NCBI GenBank assembly: GCA_020696885.1
Contig: JAJFMS010000067.1
Coordinates: 1-9,148, forward strand
Direction: 5' to 3'
DNA: 9,148 nt
Origin: Armatimonadota bacterium
Lineage (GTDB): Bacteria > Armatimonadota > SYMT01
The notes beneath the pieces are model-generated. The model saw only the letters and a list, made by a program, of their open reading frames with translations. It searched no databases and had not been told where the DNA came from. Of this stretch, positions 1 to 7,206 are shown in pieces. Made by a program: the position numbers and the translations under genes. Position 1 is the first letter of the stretch. Each line of letters begins with the position of its first letter.

Positions 1-2436
1 GCCCGTGAGCCCGGAGTCCAGGTAGGTCGTCGCATTGGCCGGGGTGGTGGCGAACAGGTCGAACGTGGTCCCGCCGGGTAAGCGGCGCAGGATCTCGAAG
101 CCGCTCTCGTTGGCACTGTTGTCTTCCCAGTTCAGCCGGATCGCGTGAGCGGTGAGGGCGGTGGCGGTGAAGTTGCGCGGGCTCGCGGGCACGGCCGGGA
201 AGGTGGTGCCCGTGGCGGTGCCGGAGTAGCCTGAGCTCCCCGAGGTGTTGGTGGCCTGCAGCCGGTAGGTATAGGTGGTGCCGGCGTTCAGCCCGGTGTC
301 CTGATAGGTGACGCCGCCTCCCAGGGTCTCGCCGGCGAGCACGTAGGACTGGCCGCCATTGGCGGACCGCTCCACCCGCACCGCGGGTGGGCTGGGGTTG
401 TTGTCCGTCCAGCGCAGGACCAGCACCTCGGCGGAGGCCGGCGTGATCACCAGACCGGAGGGCGCAGCGGGCAGTGTCAGGCCAGTGGCCTCGGTGCTCG
501 GCGCGGACTCGCCCCCGGCGTTGACGGCGCGCACGCGGTAGACGTACTCGCTATTCGGCGCGCGGTCGGTGTCGGTGAAACCCGAAGCTCCGGCGCCGGC
601 GGTGCCTATCTGGCTGAAGGCGTTGCCGTTCTTCCGCTCGATCTTGAAGCCGGACTCCGTGACACTGGCTTCGTTCCAATGCAGCACGATCTGACCGGGC
701 GCGCCGGCCACGGCCGTCAGGCTGGTGGGCACCTTCGGCAGCGTGGGCAGGTCGACCACGTTGGAGTAGCCGGAGTTACTGGCGGTGCCGGTGGCCTGCA
801 CCCGGTACGAATAGAGGGTATCCGGCTCCAGACCGGGGTCTATGAGCAGCGTCAGCTCCGGCGTGGTGCCGCCGATGAACAGGAACGCCCCGCTGCCGCC
901 GGTCCGGCGCTCCACCCGGAAACCGGTCTCGTTGGAACTGTTGTCGGTCCAGGTGAGGCGCACGGTGGTGGAGTTGGTGAGCGTGGCGGTGAGCCCGTCC
1001 GGCGCGGTCGGCGGCCCGGGGGCCGTGGTGGCGGTGGCCTCGTTGGAGTAGTCCGACTCCCCATTCGGACCGTACGCGCGGACGCGATAGGTGTAGGTCG
1101 AGTTGGCCAGCAGGCCCGCCGTATCCGTATAGAGCACCTGCTTGCCGATGCCGGTGCTCGCCGCCCGCACGGTCAACTGCGAGAAGTCGCCGGTCGGGCC
1201 GCGGCGCTCCAGGCGGAAGCCGGTCTCGTTGGGGCTATTGTCCTTCCAGGCGACGCGGATCTCGAGGCTGGTCACGGCCGCCGCCACCAGGTTGGAGGGC
1301 GCCGCGGTCGGCGGTGCCGGAGTAGTGGCGGTGGCGGTATCTGAGTAGGCCGAGGAGCCGCCGCCGTTCCACGCTTTGATGCGATAGACGTAGGTCGTCT
1401 GCGGCTCGACCGGCGTATCGGCGTAGGTGATGATGTTGGAGCCGAGCTCCACCAGTGGCGTGAACGCCGCCGCGCCGATCTTCCGCTCGAGCCGGAACTC
1501 GGACTCGTTGTTGCTGTTGTCCTGCCACGCCAGGTTGATTCGGGTGGCGGAAGCAGGCACCGCCGTAAGCGCGGACGGAGCGGTCGGCGGCAGTGAGGGG
1601 ATGGTGACCCCCACCTCGTTGGACGTGGCGGAGTCCCCCAGCGCCCCGGTGGCCCGGACGCGGTAGATGTACGTGGTGTCCGACGCGATGCCGCTGAGGT
1701 CCGCGTAGGTCACCGTGCCGGTGCCGGCATGAGGTCCGGGAGCAGCCAGCTCCGCAAACGCGCCGGTGGTTCTGCGCTCGATCCGGAAGCCGGTCTCATT
1801 GGCGCTGTTGTCCTGCCAGGAGAGCCGGACCTCGCTGCTGGAGAAGGCGGTGGCGGTGAGGCTGGTGGGAGCAGCGGTCGGCGCCGGGGGAGTGGTGCCG
1901 CCGGCTTCGTTGGAATAGGCAGAGCTGCCGCCCAGGTTGACGGCGCGCACCCGGTAGGTGTACGTGGTCTGCTCCACCACGCTCGTATCCGAAAACGCGG
2001 CGAGGCCCGCGCCGACCGCGCCGACGACGCTGAAGCTCCCGCTGCCGGTCTTGCGCTCGATCTCGAAGCCGGTCTCGTTGCCGCTGTTATCTTCCCACGC
2101 GAGATCGATCCGGGACGGCGAGAGCACCGCGGCGGTGAGGTTGCCCGGGGCCGCAGGCGGTGGCGGCAGCGGCGCCACGGTAACGGTGTTGGAGAACGCC
2201 GAGCTCCCGGCGCCGTTGTAGGCGCGCACCCGGAACGCGTACGTGGTGTCCGCCGCCAGTCCGGTGCTTAGGTAGCTGGTGCTGTTCGCGCCAAGCGTGG
2301 CGATGACCCCGAAGGCGCCGCCGTTCGCGCTCCGCTCCACGCGGAAGCCGTCTTCTCCGGTGCTGTTGTCGCTCCAGTTAAGCTGGACGCCGCCGGTCTG
2401 GAGGGTGGCGGTGAGCCCACTGGGCGCCTGCGGCGG
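1..2436 (-). repeat. Tandem array of nine Fn3-encoding repeats
   Basis: Inside the large exported protein, Fn3 units begin near 2436, 2160, 1890, 1590, 1320, 1020, 738, 471 and 198, reading down the minus strand; the last is incomplete. Units encode 92, 90, 100, 90, 100, 94, 89 and 91 residues. The most conserved segment encodes the DNSxNETGFxxERR block and recurs at similar spacing, with visible nucleotide similarity between units. Units 3 and 5 are longer, through an expanded loop before the TYxYRVRA strand. Units 7 and 8 have lost the consensus block (WNEASVTESGF and WTDNNPSPPAVRVERS instead). These are coding domain repeats, not a CRISPR or satellite array. Confidence 0.9.
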
Positions 2437-3483
2437 GCCCGGGCGGAGGCCGGTGTGAACGACGAATACCTGGGTAGTGGTCCGGTAAACGAAGCCGCCA
2501 TCCGGGAGCCCGGTGAACTCGATCGGGAAGCCCTGGGTGGCCGGCAGCGGCAGCGTTCCCAGCAGCAGGAAGGTGTTCTTGTCGTAGGCCCGGATCTCGG
2601 AGGAACTGCCCTCCCCATAGAGGTGATAGACCCGGTTGAGCTGGCCGTCGACCACCGGGATGTTGCCCCCGGCGCCATAGCGGCCCATGAGCACGTCCGC
2701 GTCCGGGTCCCACAGGTACCCGCCGTTGGAGTAGATCATCCCGCCGTGGTAGACGCCGCCGATCCAGAAGTCGTGCAGCGCGTGGCTCTGCGGGCTGATG
2801 GCGGTGAGCCCCTCGGCGGTGAGCGCATAGGTGGTCACGCCGGCGCCGGTGGTCTCGTTGTGGAACAGGTAAACCTTCTCGCCGCTGGGATGCATCGCGT
2901 GGACGTTGTTCCAGAACGCCATGTTCTGGCGTCGCACGCCGTCGTCATATACGGCCGTGCCGGCGCTGCGGGGGCTCAGTCCGTAGTGCCGCATCGTTAC
3001 CATCACCGCGTGCGGCTGGGTCGGCACCACGTCGATGTCTTCCACGCCCAAGTGCTGACCAGGCATTACCGGGAACTGGATCTCCGGCGTCATGGTGGGG
3101 AGGTGCATCCGGCGGACCTGGGAGGCGCCGCCCAGGAACACGTACAGGAACTGGCCGTCGTCCGAAATAGAAGACAGCTCCGGCTCGCTGCCGATGAACA
3201 CGGGCGTCCCCACCTGCATGGTGGCGGGATTGAGCGGTAGGATGCTGTTGCCGTTGGGTACGCTGCTGCCCAGGGAGAGGTACACCATCCCGGTGGTCTG
3301 GTCCACGGACATGCCGCTGTTCTTGATCGACAGCATCTGGACGCTGTCGCCCGGCCCCAGCACTCCGGCGGGTCGACGCGGCGCCGGAGCCGAACGCCGG
3401 TAACCGACGGCGTTGGCGTGGACGGCCGTAATCAGCACTAAGAACAGCCAGAGACATGCCGGAAACAGGCGACGCTGCGACAT
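1..3483 (-). CDS. Exported beta-propeller-like protein with at least nine fibronectin type III repeats (C-terminus beyond window)
   Basis: The frame stays open from ATG at 3483 to the left edge: 1161 codons with no stop. Residues 1-25 form a signal peptide (RR near the start, a Leu-rich core, then AHANA with cleavage likely after A25). Residues about 42-345 look like a beta-propeller: blade-type motifs recur, such as TGMVYLSLG (64-72), SDDGQFLYVF (107-116), HPSGEKVYLF (198-207) and LNRVYHLYG (282-290). From residue 350, nine Fn3 domains of 89-100 residues follow, mostly carrying a W-x-DNS-x-NETGF-x-x-ERR block and a late TYxYRVRA strand; the ninth is cut. The start is supported by GGGAG five bases upstream. 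A surface or secreted binding or adhesion role is inferred from the architecture; no catalytic motif is visible. A sorting or anchoring signal would lie off the window. Confidence is high for the gene and its domains, low for function. Confidence 0.93.
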   Translation of the reverse strand, partial: MSQRRLFPACLWLFLVLITAVHANAVGYRRSAPAPRRPAGVLGPGDSVQMLSIKNSGMSVDQTTGMVYLSLGSSVPNGNSILPLNPATMQVGTPVFIGSEPELSSISDDGQFLYVFLGGASQVRRMHLPTMTPEIQFPVMPGQHLGVEDIDVVPTQPHAVMVTMRHYGLSPRSAGTAVYDDGVRRQNMAFWNNVHAMHPSGEKVYLFHNETTGAGVTTYALTAEGLTAISPQSHALHDFWIGGVYHGGMIYSNGGYLWDPDADVLMGRYGAGGNIPVVDGQLNRVYHLYGEGSSSEIRAYDKNTFLLLGTLPLPATQGFPIEFTGLPDGGFVYRTTTQVFVVHTGLRPGPPQAPSGLTATLQTGGVQLNWSDNSTGEDGFRVERSANGGAFGVIATLGANSTSYLSTGLAADTTYAFRVRAYNGAGSSAFSNTVTVAPLPPPPAAPGNLTAAVLSPSRIDLAWEDNSGNETGFEIERKTGSGSFSVVGAVGAGLAAFSDTSVVEQTTYTYRVRAVNLGGSSAYSNEAGGTTPPAPTAAPTSLTATAFSSSEVRLSWQDNSANETGFRIERRTTGAFAELAAPGPHAGTGTVTYADLSGIASDTTYIYRVRATGALGDSATSNEVGVTIPSLPPTAPSALTAVPASATRINLAWQDNSNNESEFRLERKIGAAAFTPLVELGSNIITYADTPVEPQTTYVYRIKAWNGGGSSAYSDTATATTPAPPTAAPSNLVAAAVTSLEIRVAWKDNSPNETGFRLERRGPTGDFSQLTVRAASTGIGKQVLYTDTAGLLANSTYTYRVRAYGPNGESDYSNEATATTAPGPPTAPDGLTATLTNSTTVRLTWTDNSSNETGFRVERRTGGSGAFLFIGGTTPELTLLIDPGLEPDTLYSYRVQATGTASNSGYSNVVDLPTLPKVPTSLTAVAGAPGQIVLHWNEASVTESGFKIERKNGNAFSQIGTAGAGASGFTDTDRAPNSEYVYRVRAVNAGGESAPSTEATGLTLPAAPSGLVITPASAEVLVLRWTDNNPSPPAVRVERSANGGQSYVLAGETLGGGVTYQDTGLNAGTTYTYRLQATNTSGSSGYSGTATGTTFPAVPASPRNFTATALTAHAIRLNWEDNSANESGFEILRRLPGGTTFDLFATTPANATTYLDSGLTG

Positions 3484-3508
3484 GGAAGCTCCCGGAGTCG
3501 GAGGTGGC

Positions 3509-3538
3509 ACCGGTAAGGGGCAACTGAGTACCGGTAGG
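3509..3538. promoter_or_regulatory. Two ACCGGT palindromes 21 bp apart, possible operator
   Basis: ACCGGTA occurs at 3509-3515 and 3530-3536, 21 bp apart, about two helical turns; the second copy is the 8-bp palindrome TACCGGTA. Both sit 26-55 bases upstream of the ATG of the Fn3 gene, where a repressor would block transcription or early elongation. The match in spacing is seen; an operator role is inference, and a 6-bp GC-rich palindrome can recur by chance. Confidence 0.25.
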
Positions 3539-3642
3539 TTGAAATGGATACAGATTACTATTTCCTGGAAGCGCTCGGTTTTCCTGCAGTCATCCGGTCA
3601 ACGGGTGGGTGCTACCATCCGGGCAAGCCAGCATCGGGAGGG

Positions 3643-3716
3643 GTAATGCGTGCTCCGTAATGCGTAACGAAGCCGCCCTCGCTCGATGGGCCTGGACGTT
3701 ACGCATCACGAATTAC
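3643..3716. repeat. Imperfect inverted repeat built from GTAATGCGT units (REP/MITE-like)
   Basis: ATGCGTAACG at 3660-3669 is perfectly complemented by CGTTACGCAT at 3697-3706. Outside these, GTAATGCGTG at 3643-3652 matches the complement of 3707-3716 with one mismatch, but the left arm has seven extra bases between its two halves. The left arm also holds the unit GTAATGCGT twice in direct orientation (3643-3651 and 3657-3665). The 27-base centre is 3670-3696. The structure resembles dispersed non-coding palindromic elements; I see no T-tract, so it is unlikely to be an intrinsic terminator. Confidence 0.55.
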
Positions 3717-3772
3717 TGGAGGCTTCCCATCCGCGTGCTGGCGCTCTTTCCCGGCTCCTGGACCGGCCGCTG

Positions 3773-3778
3773 TAATAT
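3773..3778 (+). promoter_or_regulatory. Possible -10 element (TAATAT) for the FAH-family gene
   Basis: TAATAT stands out in GC-rich surroundings, 58 bases upstream of the ATG at 3836, which would give a 5' leader of about 50 bases. The best upstream partner, CTTTCC at 3746-3751, is 21 bases away, which is too far for a standard -35, so the assignment is weak. A similar context, GCTGTATCAT, precedes the DUF4337 gene near 7343. Confidence 0.25.
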
Positions 3779-3835
3779 ACTTCCGGGTGCGGGAGACTCT
3801 TCTTCCCGCCATCGGGCGGCTGCGGGGTAACGCGG

Positions 3836-4735
3836 ATGAAACTGGTTCATTACTACACACCGGCACAGGGCGGAGTCTGGGGCTTGATGGAGTTCGATCG
3901 GGTCCATCCGATCGCTACGGATGCGGGGAGCGGCGGCGCGTTCCTGGCGTCCTTCCTCCAACTCCCGAACCCGGTGACCGCGTTGACCGAGATCTACGGC
4001 GAAGCTCAGCACGGCCAGGGCGTTTCGTTCGACGAGCTGTGGGCGGCGCCGAACGATCCCAGCGTGCCGCACCTGCTGGCGCCGCTGGACCTCCAGGAAG
4101 TGTGGGCCGCGGGCGTTACTTACCAGCGCAGCAAGGTCGCGCGGATGGAAGAGTCCGTGGGCGGCGGCAGCTTCTACGACCGCGTCTACGACGCCGCGCG
4201 CCCCGAGATCTTCCTGAAAGCCACGCCGTCACGGGTGTCTCCACCTGGCGGCCCGGTGCGGATCCGGAAGGACGCGTTGTGGAACGTGCCGGAGCCGGAG
4301 CTGGCGCTCCTCTTCACCCCCCGCGGGAAGCTGGTGGGCTATTCCATCGGCAACGACATGAGCTCGCGGGACATCGAGGGCGAGAATCCGCTGTACCTGC
4401 CCCAGGCGAAAGTCTATAACCAGTCCGCGGCGCTCGGCCCGGTGATCTGGCTGGAGGGGACCGCGGAGCCGCGCCGCCTGTTCGACATCACGCTCACCAT
4501 TGAGCGCGCGGGTGCGGTAGCGTTCACCGGCACCACCAACACCAACCAGATGAAGCGCGGCTACGGGGAGCTGATCGACTGGCTGCTCCGGGACAACGAC
4601 CTCTCCCACGGCGGCTTCCTGATGACCGGCACCGGCATCGTCCCCCCGGACGAGTTCACCCTCGCCCCCGGCGACGTGGTGAGCATCGAGATTGAGGGAA
4701 TCGGCGTGCTGCGGAACACGGTGGTGCAGGGGTAG
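3836..4735 (+). CDS. Fumarylacetoacetate hydrolase-family protein, 2-keto-3-deoxy-D-arabinonate dehydratase-like
   Basis: The product has 299 residues and starts MKLVHYY. The FAH fold is clear: VWAAGVTYQRSKVAR (89-103), RPEIFLKAT (122-130), PEPELALLF (152-160), GYSIGNDMSSRDIEGENPLY (168-187), LPQAKVY (188-194), NTNQMKRG (235-242) and GTGIVP (265-270). By family knowledge E153, E155 and D174 should bind the divalent metal and K192 the substrate. The fit to the Sulfolobus 2-keto-3-deoxy-D-arabinonate dehydratase (pentose oxidation, giving alpha-ketoglutarate semialdehyde) is strong as I recall that protein: RPEIFxKATP, ENPLYLPQxK and RDNxxxxGxxLxTGTxIVP are shared. Other sugar-acid FAH-fold enzymes, or a true fumarylacetoacetase, remain possible. 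No ATG lies in frame just upstream; the ribosome site is weak (GGGGTAA). No pentose genes adjoin. Predicted cytoplasmic. Confidence 0.9.
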   Translation: MKLVHYYTPAQGGVWGLMEFDRVHPIATDAGSGGAFLASFLQLPNPVTALTEIYGEAQHGQGVSFDELWAAPNDPSVPHLLAPLDLQEVWAAGVTYQRSKVARMEESVGGGSFYDRVYDAARPEIFLKATPSRVSPPGGPVRIRKDALWNVPEPELALLFTPRGKLVGYSIGNDMSSRDIEGENPLYLPQAKVYNQSAALGPVIWLEGTAEPRRLFDITLTIERAGAVAFTGTTNTNQMKRGYGELIDWLLRDNDLSHGGFLMTGTGIVPPDEFTLAPGDVVSIEIEGIGVLRNTVVQG

Positions 4736-4756
4736 GCGCCGGGTTAGTGGCGTGAT

Positions 4757-4908
4757 GGGATACTAACCGCAGAGGCGCAGAGGACGCAGAGAGGGAAAGA
4801 GGGGGGTTTGCGGGAGGGATAAAGCGGGCTCATATAGCCCCTGACTCCATCCCGTTATCCTGTCAACAACTCTCCCTCTCCCTCAGCGTTCTCTGCGGTT
4901 AACATCCC
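4757..4908. repeat. MITE-like inverted-repeat element between convergent genes
   Basis: GGGATACTAACCGCAGAG at 4757-4774 pairs with 4891-4908, whose complement reads GGGATGTTAACCGCAGAG: 16 of 18 match. Inward, purine-rich arms continue the similarity (GACGCAGAGAGGG against AACGCTGAGGGAG), with eight extra bases in the left arm. The core holds GGGCT-CATAT-AGCCC (4826-4840), and GGATAAAGCGGG (4818-4829 region) roughly complements CCCGTTATCC (4851-4860), so the whole element can fold as one long hairpin. It starts 21 bases after the FAH-family stop and ends 10 bases before the stop end of the opposing gene. The CCGCAGAGGCGCAGAG arm matches, from memory, an intergenic repeat seen in many phyla. 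It may also end transcription in both directions. Confidence 0.7.
4826..4840. terminator. Short hairpin in the convergent intergenic region, possible terminator
   Basis: GGGCT and AGCCC form a perfect 5-bp stem around CATAT, at the centre of the larger inverted-repeat element between two genes that end facing each other. There is no T-tract after it on either strand, so it does not meet the intrinsic-terminator pattern; position is the only support. Confidence 0.25.
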
Positions 4909-4918
4909 ACTCCTTCCA

Positions 4919-5626
4919 TCACTCCCCACCACTCTCGCGTCGCTTGGCCTCCGCGTCGGCGGCCACGAATACCTGGTAGCAGTAGAGCAGCAGGGCGGGA
5001 ATGACCCCGTAGACGGAGAGCGCGCCCAGGATGAAGATCGCCTCCCCCACCATGTCCTCGGCCGTGGGGGCGCGGAGGCCGGCCATGATCTGGATCACTC
5101 CCCGCTCCAGGTTCAGGAAGGTGAGCGCCACGATCACGGCCATAAGCGGCAGCCCAAGCGAAGCGAACGTGTCCCAGCCGGAGAGGCCGGTGGTGCGCCG
5201 GACGTAGGCTACCCAGAGCCACACCCGCCACACGGCCACCACCACCAGGAAGCCGAGGTTGAGCTGCGCCGCGGTGGTGACCTCGAGCCAGCGCTCCACC
5301 GGGATGGCATACAGCAGCGCCGGGGCCGCCGTGAGCGAGACGTAGGTGAGCACGCCCCGGTACGACCACTTGCGGGGCCGCAGCGGCAGCACCACCAGCC
5401 AGAGCACGCCAGCCAGCAGCAGCACGTAGATCAGGGAGCCGCCACCCAGGTGCTGCAGCATCCCGGCCTCCGGATCGTCCCACCACCGCCCCATCCCCAC
5501 GATCCACGTGCAGAACAGACCCAGCGCGAGGTGGCGCGGACCCAGGTTCTCGAGCTCCGTGCCCGAGGCGCGGAACGTGAGGAGTCTCCAGTAGAAGGCG
5601 CCCAACTCCTTCACGCTTCCTGCCAT
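4919..5626 (-). CDS. Six-helix membrane protein of unknown family
   Basis: The product has 235 residues and is strongly hydrophobic. I see about six membrane segments: residues 31-47, 63-83, 92-110, 121-142, 153-173 and 195-221, with a charged C-terminal tail (AEAKRRESGGE). The N-terminal 30 residues are amphipathic (ELGAFYWRLLTFRASGTELE), and a Trp- and Asp-containing loop (GRWWDDPEAGML, 46-57) follows helix 1. I do not recognise the family and see no catalytic, transporter or nucleotide-binding motif. The start is supported by GGAG about eight bases upstream of the ATG at 5626. It lies 14 bases after the stop of the exported STN-like protein gene on the same strand, so the two are probably co-transcribed and may act together at the inner membrane and periplasm; that link is inference. 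Confidence 0.85.
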   Translation of the reverse strand: MAGSVKELGAFYWRLLTFRASGTELENLGPRHLALGLFCTWIVGMGRWWDDPEAGMLQHLGGGSLIYVLLLAGVLWLVVLPLRPRKWSYRGVLTYVSLTAAPALLYAIPVERWLEVTTAAQLNLGFLVVVAVWRVWLWVAYVRRTTGLSGWDTFASLGLPLMAVIVALTFLNLERGVIQIMAGLRAPTAEDMVGEAIFILGALSVYGVIPALLLYCYQVFVAADAEAKRRESGGE

Positions 5627-5640
5627 CGTGTTCTCCGTGG

Positions 5641-7200
5641 CTAGCGCGTTACCGCGATCTCTTCTTCCTTCTCCACCCGGGGCAGCTCCTGGCTACTGGA
5701 AGAGACCACCGTACCGTCCCGCACCGCCTGCAGGAGCAGCGCGCTCTCCTCTTTTGTTAGCTCTTCCTTGAAGCGGAGCTTCAGCCCCCGGAGTTGCTGG
5801 AGGTGGTCGTGGATGTCCAGGCCGCCGCGCTTGGCTTTCTCGTCCAGGATGGCGTGAAGCTGCGGGTGGGTGAGGGAACCGACCTCCAGGCCGGCATCGC
5901 TGAACAGCGCCTTCCGCTGCGGCTCCGTCAGGCTCTGGTAGAAGCGGAGCAGGGAGAAGACCTCCTTGGCGATGCTCGCCTCCGCGCTCGCGACATTGCT
6001 GCGCGTCAGCACCTGAAGCTGCAGCGGCGTGAGGGCGGTGAGTGGGAGCAGCGTGGCGAACGGAACCGGCTGGCCCACCGCGGGGCGGAGCTTGAGATAC
6101 TCCTCCAAAGGAGCCGCCGGCGGCAGCCCGGACCGGTCGATCGCCTCGGTGCGGCTCCGGAACAACTGGTATCCGCGCGCATTGGGACGATGCACCGCCT
6201 CGATTCTCTGCGCCAGGTCGTTCATCACGTCGGTGACCTTGCGTCCGCCCGCGGTGACGGTGGAGGAGCTGCCGCCCATCACCCGGTGCCGGGAGAGGAT
6301 CGGGATGCCGCCCTCCTGGGCCAGCTTCACCAACACCTCGTCGCGCTCACCGTTGAACCGGCCGCTGTCCCCGATCGCTTCGGGGAACACCGGATCGCCT
6401 TCCGGCGCTTCCGGCGGCTTCGCCGCTCCGGCCTGCTTCAGGAAGTCGATCGTCCAGATCGCTCCCACGATCCAGTCGTCCCGGAGCCCGGTAGCCCGCG
6501 CGCGGATCGAGGGGACGCCAAGGTCATTTTTGTCGTCCAGGTCGAAGCTCGCCAGCATCGGCGCGATGAGCTTCGCCTCGCGCTTCTTGGCAATGGCGAG
6601 GATGAGCTGGTGGACCGGCTCCGCCGCGGCCGGCGGGATCGAGATGGTTACGGTCTGGCCGTTCAGCACCCGGTCGCGGTCCGCGGGAGGGACGTGCGAC
6701 CAGAGGAGCAGTGCGAAGGTCTGGACCAACTGCACGTCGTTCTGCTTCGCCTCGGGCAGCACGCCGGTCTTGATGCGCCGGGCCGCTTCCGCTGCGGCTT
6801 CATCCGCGACCTTGCGGTACTCCTTGAATACGGTGGCCTTCGCGGCCGCGGCGGCCTTTGCGGCGGCAGGGTCCGGGTCCAACCGGTACGCCGCCGGAGT
6901 GCCGGGGAGCTTCGTCCACACCCCGTCGTACAGCTCCTCCAGGGCCTGCATCGTCTCCCGGAGCGGCCGGCGCGGCACATAACCCACCAGCGGCTCGCCC
7001 GACAACGCCGGTGCGGCGGTGAGCGTGACCTCCGCCACCTGGGAGACGCGCCGGAGGCACTCGCCCAGCGGGGCGCGGGGCGAGCCCAAGGCCACACCTC
7101 GCGCAGTTCGCGGATCGTCCGTGTAGTCCGCGCGGGCCGCGCTGGCCAGGCAGAGCGCCAGGGCACAGGCAGAGTAGACCAGGGGGGCAAGTCGTCTCAA
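5641..7200 (-). CDS. Exported protein with two STN-like modules, function unknown; TTG start
   Basis: The product has 519 residues. Residues 1-24 are a signal peptide (MRRLAPL, Ala/Leu core, ARA before D25). Residues about 35-109 have the pattern of a secretin/TonB short N-terminal (STN) domain: APLGECLRRVSQVAEVTLT, then PLRETMQALEELYDGVW, ending in a YRLD strand. An Ala-rich linker follows (112-122). Residues about 285-350 repeat the pattern (VLVKLAQEGGIPIL, then KVTDVMNDLAQRI, then YQLFRS). The C-terminal third (380-497) is mainly helical and charged. The start is TTG at 7200, with AGGTGA at 7212-7207 six bases upstream and an in-frame TGA at 7209-7207, so no earlier start is possible; the next good start would remove the signal peptide. 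There is no secretin barrel or TonB-receptor barrel. Probably periplasmic or outer-envelope, in an operon with the following membrane protein. The domain call is by eye. Confidence 0.87.
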   Translation of the reverse strand: MRRLAPLVYSACALALCLASAARADYTDDPRTARGVALGSPRAPLGECLRRVSQVAEVTLTAAPALSGEPLVGYVPRRPLRETMQALEELYDGVWTKLPGTPAAYRLDPDPAAAKAAAAAKATVFKEYRKVADEAAAEAARRIKTGVLPEAKQNDVQLVQTFALLLWSHVPPADRDRVLNGQTVTISIPPAAAEPVHQLILAIAKKREAKLIAPMLASFDLDDKNDLGVPSIRARATGLRDDWIVGAIWTIDFLKQAGAAKPPEAPEGDPVFPEAIGDSGRFNGERDEVLVKLAQEGGIPILSRHRVMGGSSSTVTAGGRKVTDVMNDLAQRIEAVHRPNARGYQLFRSRTEAIDRSGLPPAAPLEEYLKLRPAVGQPVPFATLLPLTALTPLQLQVLTRSNVASAEASIAKEVFSLLRFYQSLTEPQRKALFSDAGLEVGSLTHPQLHAILDEKAKRGGLDIHDHLQQLRGLKLRFKEELTKEESALLLQAVRDGTVVSSSSQELPRVEKEEEIAVTR

Positions 7201-7206
7201 GGTGGT

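Larger units (their letters stand above)
3484..3835. other. 352-base divergent intergenic region
   Basis: This spacer separates the minus-strand Fn3 gene from the plus-strand FAH-family gene. I find no credible gene in it: the short open frames lack ribosome sites and run into the flanking genes in other frames. It holds two ACCGGT palindromes in the leader of the Fn3 gene (3509-3514 and 3530-3535), an inverted repeat at 3643-3716, and a possible -10 element at 3773-3778 for the FAH-family gene. The stretch 3540-3600 is noticeably richer in A and T than the coding DNA and may hold the promoter of the Fn3 gene, but I cannot place a convincing -35/-10 pair. Confidence 0.7.

Noticed and set aside
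679..1344. Open plus-strand frame of 221 codons opposite the Fn3 repeats
   Set aside because: Antisense to a clear Fn3 coding frame. Its Gly/Arg/Val-rich product follows from the complement of the repeats, and it has no ribosome site or domain.
1..2436. Regularly spaced repeats considered as a CRISPR or satellite array
   Set aside because: The roughly 270-300 base period is one Fn3 domain, the frame is maintained throughout, and the repeats diverge as protein domains do.
3413..3830. Short plus-strand frames in the spacer before the FAH-family gene
   Set aside because: They lack ribosome sites and start codon context, cross the inverted repeat, and one begins antisense to the signal peptide of the Fn3 protein.
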